From Candidatus Aegiribacteria sp. (GTDB lineage Bacteria > Fermentibacterota > Fermentibacteria > Fermentibacterales > Fermentibacteraceae): 12,135 nt of DNA. Where the stretch lies: NCBI GenBank assembly GCA_021107345.1, contig JAIOSX010000333.1:1-12135 (forward strand), given 5' to 3'. The notes below the pieces were generated by a model. It saw only the letters and a program-made list of their open reading frames with translations. It was not told the origin of the DNA and made no database searches. This document shows, one piece after another, positions 8,349-12,135 of this stretch (the first letter of the stretch is position 1; each line of letters starts with the position of its first letter). A program made the position numbers and the translations under genes.

Positions 8349-9239
8349 CTACTTCCTCCTGAGCGGAAGGTAGAGGGCAAGGTCGGCCACCTTTTCCCAG
8401 TTTCCCCTGATATCCATCAGTCTCGAGGCGATATCGGATGCCATTTCTTCAGCCTTTTTTGCGGCTTCATCCAGACCCATCATGGAGACTGGATTGCGCT
8501 TCCCCTTCCCGGTATCCTTTGAGACTTCCTTGCCCATCTCTTCGGCGTTTCCGCATTGATCCAGGATATCATCGGTCAGCTGAAAGAGAAACCCCAACCT
8601 GTCACCCTCAGCAGATATCGCTTCAAATACATCATCATTCGCTCCGCCCGCACAGGCTCCAAGCTCCAGCGATACCCGTATCATTGCGGCGGTTTTACCT
8701 AGTATCATAGTGTGTATCCAGTCGGCACCTGCATCGGAGCTGTGATACATATCCATATACTGACCTCCAACAAGGTATCCGGGGCCTGCTGCGCTGGCAA
8801 GCCGTTTAACCATCGATGCAACCCTGCCGGGACCCAGAGGAGTATCAAGGAGTTCTCCAAAAGCTTCAATAAGAAGAAGATCACCGGCAAGCAGGGCCTG
8901 CTTTGCCCCTGACTTCATATGAAGTGCGGGTTTCCCCCTCCTCATTTCATCATCATCCATCGCGGGCAGATCATCATGAATGAGTGAGTATGTGTGTATC
9001 ATCTCAACTGCGCAGGCTGCCTTCAAAGCTGAATCGGGATGACCGCCCACAGCGGTACAGGCTGAACGTACAAGGAAAGGTCTTACCCGTTTCCCGCCGG
9101 ACTCAAGTGAATACAGTGCGAAGGACGGCAGGCGGGAGATGGAATCCTGACGCATGCATATACTCATGAGGCCATTCTCGACCCATGACGCCGCTACTGA
9201 AAGATCTTCACCAAGTTTTTCCGAATCAGGCTTTCTCAT
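8349..9239 (-). CDS. ispA: Farnesyl diphosphate synthase / short-chain polyprenyl synthetase
   Basis: This cytoplasmic trans-prenyltransferase adds isopentenyl diphosphate to allylic primers, most likely making farnesyl diphosphate. The visible motifs are GGKRVRP at 48-54, the first aspartate-rich motif DDLPAMDDDEMRRG from residue 89 with the two-residue insertion (DDxxxxD) typical of bacterial short-chain enzymes, GGQYMD near 158-163, KT at 182-183, and the second aspartate-rich motif DDILD at 223-227. The segment before the first motif, YSLIHDD, has Tyr at position -5 and Ser at -4 and closely resembles E. coli IspA, which favours a C15 product. A C20 product cannot be excluded from sequence. 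The 296 residues are the normal length. The ATG overlaps the end of ymdB by 14 bases and has no clear ribosome binding site, suggesting coupling. The gene abuts dxs, as in many bacteria. The exonuclease VII genes often placed upstream are absent. Confidence 0.95.
   Translation of the reverse strand: MRKPDSEKLGEDLSVAASWVENGLMSICMRQDSISRLPSFALYSLESGGKRVRPFLVRSACTAVGGHPDSALKAACAVEMIHTYSLIHDDLPAMDDDEMRRGKPALHMKSGAKQALLAGDLLLIEAFGELLDTPLGPGRVASMVKRLASAAGPGYLVGGQYMDMYHSSDAGADWIHTMILGKTAAMIRVSLELGACAGGANDDVFEAISAEGDRLGFLFQLTDDILDQCGNAEEMGKEVSKDTGKGKRNPVSMMGLDEAAKKAEEMASDIASRLMDIRGNWEKVADLALYLPLRRK
8355..8360 (-). promoter_or_regulatory. Consensus ribosome binding site of dxs
   Basis: AGGAGG on the minus strand lies inside the last codons of ispA, eight bases before the dxs ATG. 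It is the closest match to the consensus in the window and stands out among neighbours that have weak or no sites. Confidence 0.7.
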
Positions 9240-9987
9240 TGATAAGACTCAGGCTTTCCACTTTCAACTTGCTGTTCAGTACAACTTCAAAACCGTTCAC
9301 ATATGTGTTTCCCTCTGCTACCTTCAACCGTATGTGCCTGCCGGTAAGAAAGCGTATTCTTGCTTCCTCCGAAGCCATACCGATAACACCGGACATCGAA
9401 CCGCACATTCCAAGGTCGGTAATGTATGCCGTTCCCCCTGGAAGCACTCTTGCATCGGCAGTCAGAACGTGCGTATGAGTACCTGCAAGAATAGTAACTC
9501 TTCCATCAAGATGCCGGGCCAAGGCCTGTTTCTCACTTGTGGCTTCAGCATGCATGTCAACTATGATCACATCTGCAGAATTATTTCTGATAATATTGTC
9601 CGCTATTCTGAAAGGACAATCAAGCGCCATGGGTATGAACAGCCTTCCCTGAAGATTAATAACCATTATCCTTATCCCCTGATGATTCATCACAATGAAA
9701 CCGCTGCCGGGATTACCGGGAGGATAATTGGCGGGTCGGAGCACGGGACAGTTAACTTCGTCAATATATTCAAGAACATCAGTATGCTGCCAGATATGAT
9801 TACCGGATGTGATGATGTTGACTCCGGCTTCCAGGAGCTGGGCGGCTGTATTCCTGGTCAGTCCGAATCCTCCTGCGGCATTCTCGGCGTTGACGACTGT
9901 AAAATCGTAATCGCGATCTTTCAGATACGATATAACAGCAGTACGTCCGGGTCTTCCAACCACATCACCGAGAAGTAGTATTTTCAT
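9226..9987 (-). CDS. ymdB: YmdB family metallophosphoesterase
   Basis: This is a dinuclear-metal phosphoesterase. The Bacillus subtilis homologue hydrolyses 2',3'-cyclic nucleotides and affects biofilm and motility gene expression. The predicted metal ligands are all present: D8 (LLGDVVG), E35 and N36 (NAENAAGG), N63 and H64 (SGNHIW), H146 (DMHAEATSEK), and H171 and H173 (GTHTHV). YITDLGMCG and a GVIGM segment near the C-terminus are also family hallmarks. The 253 residues are close to the usual 260-265. The gene starts one base after the rny stop (TAA, A, ATG) and shows no ribosome binding site, so it probably depends on ribosomes finishing rny. The rny-ymdB pair is conserved in many bacteria, which suggests a shared role in RNA turnover. 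The physiological substrate in this organism is not known. Confidence 0.94.
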   Translation of the reverse strand: MKILLLGDVVGRPGRTAVISYLKDRDYDFTVVNAENAAGGFGLTRNTAAQLLEAGVNIITSGNHIWQHTDVLEYIDEVNCPVLRPANYPPGNPGSGFIVMNHQGIRIMVINLQGRLFIPMALDCPFRIADNIIRNNSADVIIVDMHAEATSEKQALARHLDGRVTILAGTHTHVLTADARVLPGGTAYITDLGMCGSMSGVIGMASEEARIRFLTGRHIRLKVAEGNTYVNGFEVVLNSKLKVESLSLINEKA

Positions 9988-9988
9988 T

Positions 9989-11539
9989 TTAATGCGCTGT
10001 TTCAGAAGATCGGGTCTCGCGGATAACCGTTACCTTTATCTGGCCGGGATACTCCATATCACTTTCGATCTTCCTGGCAATTATCCTCGCAAGTTCAGCT
10101 GCCGCATCATCATCAACAGTTTCCGGTCTGACTGCTATCCTCAGCTCCCTGCCTGCCTGTATGGCATAAGATTTTTTGACACCGTCGAATGAATCGGCAA
10201 TAGATTCCAGTTTGTGCAGTCTCCGGACATACAACTCCAGTGTTTCTCTTCTGGCTCCCGGACGTGCGGAGCTTACAGAATCGGCTGCCTGAATAATAAT
10301 ACCATAAAGGGAATCACACTCTATCTCTTCATGGTGAGACCCTATGGCTTTGCATACTAGAAGCGATTCCTCATACCTCTGTGCAAGTTCCATCCCTACT
10401 ATCGCATGAGAACCCTCTATATCCTGATCAGTGGCTTTACCAATATCATGAAGAAGTCCGATCCTTCTTGCAAGCGCTGCATCGAGTTTCAATTCGGATG
10501 CGAGTAATCCGCAGATGTGAGCGGTTTCAAGGGAATGCTGGTACATGTTCTGACCGTAGCTTGTTCTGAAACGCAACCTTCCGAGATGCCTTATAAGCTG
10601 CTGGTGCAGGCCTGACACGTTGGCGTCCAGGGCCAGCTGATTTCCCAGTTTCCTTATTTTCTTCTCCATCTCCGATGTCACTTTAGCTACGGTTGATTCT
10701 ATCCTGCCGGGGTGTATTCGCCCGTCATCCAGCAGTTTTTCCAGAGCCTGTCTTGCTATCTCCCTTCGAACGGGATCGAAGCATGAAATAACCACCGCTT
10801 CAGGAGTATCATCAATTATGACATCAACGTTGGCGGCAGCCTCAAAAGCTCTGATATTCCTGCCTTCTCTTCCTATGATCCTTCCCTTCATATCATCACT
10901 GGGCAGGTTCACAACGGATACACAGTTCTCAACCACATGATCCGCCGCACACCTCTGAATTGCGGTCGACAGTACCTTTAGAGCTTCCTCCTCAGCCTTG
11001 TTCTCAGCTTCCTCAAGAATCTTCCGCGTAAGCCTTCCAGCCTCATGATGAAGTTCCTCCTCAAGGTTTGTGAGCATGAGCTTTCTTGCTTCCTCCCTGG
11101 AAAGATTAGCGATCTGTTCCAACAGTCTGTTATGCTCCTCCATGAGCTTATTCACCCTGGTATGCTTCGCTTGCAGCGAGTTTTCCATTTCGGTCAGACC
11201 GGTTTCGCGTTTATCAAGGGCCACTTTTCTATCCTGGAGTTTTTCTTTCGTGATGTTGATACGCTCAGATTCACTTGAAATCTGGCTCTCTTTACGGTCC
11301 AGGTTTACTCTTCGTTCCTGGAGCTTCTCCAGGCTGTCAACCTTTTCCCTGGAAATGGCGTCCCTGCCCTCCAGAAGGGCTTCACGCTTTAAGGTTTCAC
11401 TCTCACGTTTCGCATCGGATATTATTCTGTCAGCTTCAACCTCTGCGCCTCTTACTTCCCTGGCTATAAGTATCTTGTGAAGGAAAAACCCCAGAACGAA
11501 TGTTACCGCTGCTATTACGACAGGTATAACTATGTCCAT
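9989..11539 (-). CDS. rny: Ribonuclease Y
   Basis: RNase Y is a membrane-anchored endoribonuclease that starts mRNA decay. The domain order is complete. An N-terminal membrane helix (IVIPVVIAAVTFVLGFFL) is followed by a long charged coiled coil at about 23-190. A KH RNA-binding domain starts near 205 with DMKGRIIGREGRNIRAFE, including the GxxG-type loop. An HD phosphohydrolase domain follows, with H364-D365 in LLHDIGKA, an upstream histidine in QHSLETAH, and SHHEE further on. The 516 residues match the usual 510-525. The ATG has AGGAG six bases upstream, and a candidate promoter lies in the gap before it. This gene may therefore begin its own transcription unit as well as being read from zapA. 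ymdB follows immediately. Confidence 0.98.
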   Translation of the reverse strand: MDIVIPVVIAAVTFVLGFFLHKILIAREVRGAEVEADRIISDAKRESETLKREALLEGRDAISREKVDSLEKLQERRVNLDRKESQISSESERINITKEKLQDRKVALDKRETGLTEMENSLQAKHTRVNKLMEEHNRLLEQIANLSREEARKLMLTNLEEELHHEAGRLTRKILEEAENKAEEEALKVLSTAIQRCAADHVVENCVSVVNLPSDDMKGRIIGREGRNIRAFEAAANVDVIIDDTPEAVVISCFDPVRREIARQALEKLLDDGRIHPGRIESTVAKVTSEMEKKIRKLGNQLALDANVSGLHQQLIRHLGRLRFRTSYGQNMYQHSLETAHICGLLASELKLDAALARRIGLLHDIGKATDQDIEGSHAIVGMELAQRYEESLLVCKAIGSHHEEIECDSLYGIIIQAADSVSSARPGARRETLELYVRRLHKLESIADSFDGVKKSYAIQAGRELRIAVRPETVDDDAAAELARIIARKIESDMEYPGQIKVTVIRETRSSETAH

Positions 11540-11545
11540 TTAGAA

Positions 11546-11550
11546 CTCCT
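11546..11550 (-). promoter_or_regulatory. Ribosome binding site of rny
   Basis: AGGAG on the minus strand is followed by six bases and the rny ATG. CAGG at its 5' edge could pair with CCTG 8 bases upstream, a four-pair hairpin that might modestly mask the site. That pairing is weak and only a possibility. Confidence 0.6.
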
Positions 11551-11571
11551 GTTCAGGCGCAGGTATGCATC

Positions 11572-11600
11572 TATATAAAACGGAATAAGGATGTGGTCAG
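11572..11600 (-). promoter_or_regulatory. Candidate sigma70-type promoter upstream of rny
   Basis: On the minus strand, CTGACC (four of six to the -35 consensus) at 11600-11595 and TATATA (four of six to the -10 consensus) at 11577-11572 are separated by exactly 17 bases. A start about 7 bases beyond would leave a leader of about 30 bases containing the rny ribosome binding site. The -35 hexamer is one arm of the palindrome at 11595-11607. Both hexamers are imperfect, so this is an inference from spacing and position. Confidence 0.4.
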
Positions 11601-11646
11601 TCTGACCGGACCGGAAACACCCCTGCACAGAATGCCGGCACATCCC
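11588..11646 (-). other. Possible structured RNA or leader element between zapA and rny
   Basis: Nested complementary segments could fold into a three-way junction. An outer helix joins 11589-11595 to 11639-11645 (GGATGTG with CACATCC, seven perfect pairs, extended by one G-U pair in the minus-strand RNA). An inner CCGG/CCGG helix joins 11611-11614 to 11635-11638. A hairpin forms from the 11595-11607 palindrome. The helices abut each other closely. A competing hairpin, CGGCA with TGCCG flanking 11642-11647, would break the outer helix, so two alternative folds are possible. No known RNA family is recognised. Confidence 0.3.
11595..11607. repeat. 13-bp perfect palindrome over the candidate -35 element
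   Basis: GGTCAG and CTGACC face each other around a single central base. The palindrome overlaps the candidate -35 hexamer, where a repressor operator would be effective. It could also form a small RNA hairpin with a 3-5 base loop. The symmetry is seen directly; a regulatory role is inferred. Confidence 0.45.
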
Positions 11647-11666
11647 TGCCGTGTCCTTTCGAGCTA

Positions 11667-11688
11667 CCGCGAAATTATGTTATCGCGG
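11667..11688 (-). other. Hairpin over the zapA stop codon
   Basis: CCGCGA at one side and TCGCGG at the other form a perfect six-pair, GC-rich stem with a ten-base AT-rich loop that contains the zapA stop codon. There is no run of T after it in the direction of transcription, so it is not a standard intrinsic terminator. It could stabilise a 3' end or slow ribosomes at the stop. The stem is seen directly; the function is unknown. Confidence 0.4.
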
Positions 11689-12069
11689 AATATCGGATGT
11701 GCTGTTCTGCTGGATTGCAGTGGCTATAGCGGATGAATCGGAATGTTCAGAAGCTGAGAGTTGAGGAGAATGGGAGACTTCGGAAAGAACCTGCTCTATC
11801 CGGTCGGCGAGGTGTGTCACTTCGCTGCTCTGGCTTTCTTCAAGTTCCTCGTACTTATCTCTCTTCTGATAGAGTTCATCTGCTATATTCAGTGCGGCAA
11901 AAATAGCCACCTTGGTTGTGGAAGCCATGGTGGCATTATCTGTCATCTGCCGCATTTTCATGTCTACATAATGAGCAATTTCCGCTATGTAAGCAGGAGA
12001 ACCTGCTCCGCGGATAGTATACTCCCGCCCGAAAATGTTTACGCGGGTTACTTCAGTCAGGTTGCTCAT
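11680..12069 (-). CDS. zapA: Cell division protein ZapA
   Basis: ZapA is a small cytoplasmic FtsZ-binding protein that bundles FtsZ filaments and stabilises the Z ring. The N-terminal globular part has the family pattern: VNIFGREYTIRG, then YIAEIAHYVDMKMRQM, then KVAIFAALNIADEL at about 53-66. This is followed by a charged coiled coil at about 66-98 used for dimer and tetramer contacts. The last 30 residues are rich in Ser and look disordered. The total of 129 is somewhat longer than the usual 90-110 because of this tail. The ATG has AGAGG four bases upstream, and the preceding gene ends 12 bases before it. It stands upstream of rny, a neighbourhood seen in various bacteria. The final codons lie within a GC-rich hairpin. 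Confidence 0.92.
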   Translation of the reverse strand: MSNLTEVTRVNIFGREYTIRGAGSPAYIAEIAHYVDMKMRQMTDNATMASTTKVAIFAALNIADELYQKRDKYEELEESQSSEVTHLADRIEQVLSEVSHSPQLSASEHSDSSAIATAIQQNSTSDIPR

Positions 12070-12081
12070 TTATCCTCTTAC

Positions 12082-12135
12082 TTATTTGCCTTCTATTTTA
12101 ATACTTTCCAGTTTATCCAGCACTACCGACAATTT
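12082..12135 (-). CDS. C-terminal end of an unidentified gene (cut by the window edge)
   Basis: Seventeen codons and a TAA stop are open in this frame from the right edge, while the other two minus-strand frames both contain stops within this stretch. The tail reads LSVVLDKLESIKIEGK, a short pattern compatible with the end of a helix. The stop is 12 bases before the zapA ATG, so the gene is probably cotranscribed with zapA. Small coiled-coil division proteins are sometimes encoded next to zapA, but 17 residues are too few to name this one. Confidence 0.5.
   Translation of the reverse strand, partial: KLSVVLDKLESIKIEGK

Noticed and set aside
9154..9978. Plus-strand open frame of 274 codons opposite ymdB
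   Set aside because: The opposite strand encodes a complete YmdB with all metal ligands. The plus-strand translation resembles no family and is rich in Cys, His and Ser, as expected for a shadow frame.
11667..11688. Intrinsic terminator after zapA
   Set aside because: The stem is good, but no T-rich tract follows in the direction of transcription.
11540..11700. 6S RNA (ssrS) gene next to zapA
   Set aside because: The location is suggestive, but the gap is only 140 bases. I could not trace the long closing stem and central open bubble, so it is left as an unnamed structured element.
1..12135. Mobile element, CRISPR array, tRNA or recent horizontal transfer
   Set aside because: No direct-repeat/spacer series, transposase, integrase, tRNA-like fold or abrupt composition change was seen. 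All full-length genes are conserved housekeeping genes.

Overview
This is a bacterial chromosomal segment of roughly balanced base composition. Nearly every base is coding and all genes lie on the minus strand, so transcription runs from the right edge to the left edge. No tRNA, rRNA, CRISPR array, transposase or phage gene is visible. MEP-pathway isoprenoid genes, ZapA, RNase Y and a bacterial-type Smc mark it as bacterial. The proteins match their families clearly but are divergent in detail, for example a LSSGER signature and an unusual hinge in Smc. That suggests a lineage outside the well-studied phyla, possibly one of the uncultured Gram-negative-like groups. The phylum cannot be fixed from this sequence alone.

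Layout in transcription order: (1) the last 17 codons of an unidentified gene at the right edge; (2) zapA, a cell-division accessory factor; (3) a 140-bp gap, the only real intergenic space, holding a hairpin over the zapA stop codon, nested inverted repeats, a candidate sigma70-type promoter and a strong ribosome binding site; (4) rny and ymdB, RNase Y and its frequent neighbour, a metallophosphoesterase; (5) ispA, dxs and nadK, covering isoprenoid synthesis and NADP supply; (6) recN, pgsA and smc, covering DNA break repair, phospholipid synthesis and chromosome organisation. Smc runs off the left edge and is probably missing only a short C-terminal tail.

From rny to smc the genes overlap or are separated by at most 15 bases, so one polycistronic message is likely. 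Several genes (ymdB, ispA, pgsA, nadK) appear to rely on stop/start coupling, and smc, pgsA and nadK use TTG or GTG starts. The enzymes fit together. Dxs makes DXP, IspA extends the resulting C5 units to farnesyl diphosphate, and NadK supplies the NADP pool from which the next MEP enzyme, Dxr, draws NADPH. Rny, YmdB, ZapA, RecN, PgsA and Smc are growth-linked housekeeping functions. The genes xseA, xseB and tlyA, often found in this type of cluster, are absent here. No clear new biological system is present. The least explained DNA is the zapA-rny gap.
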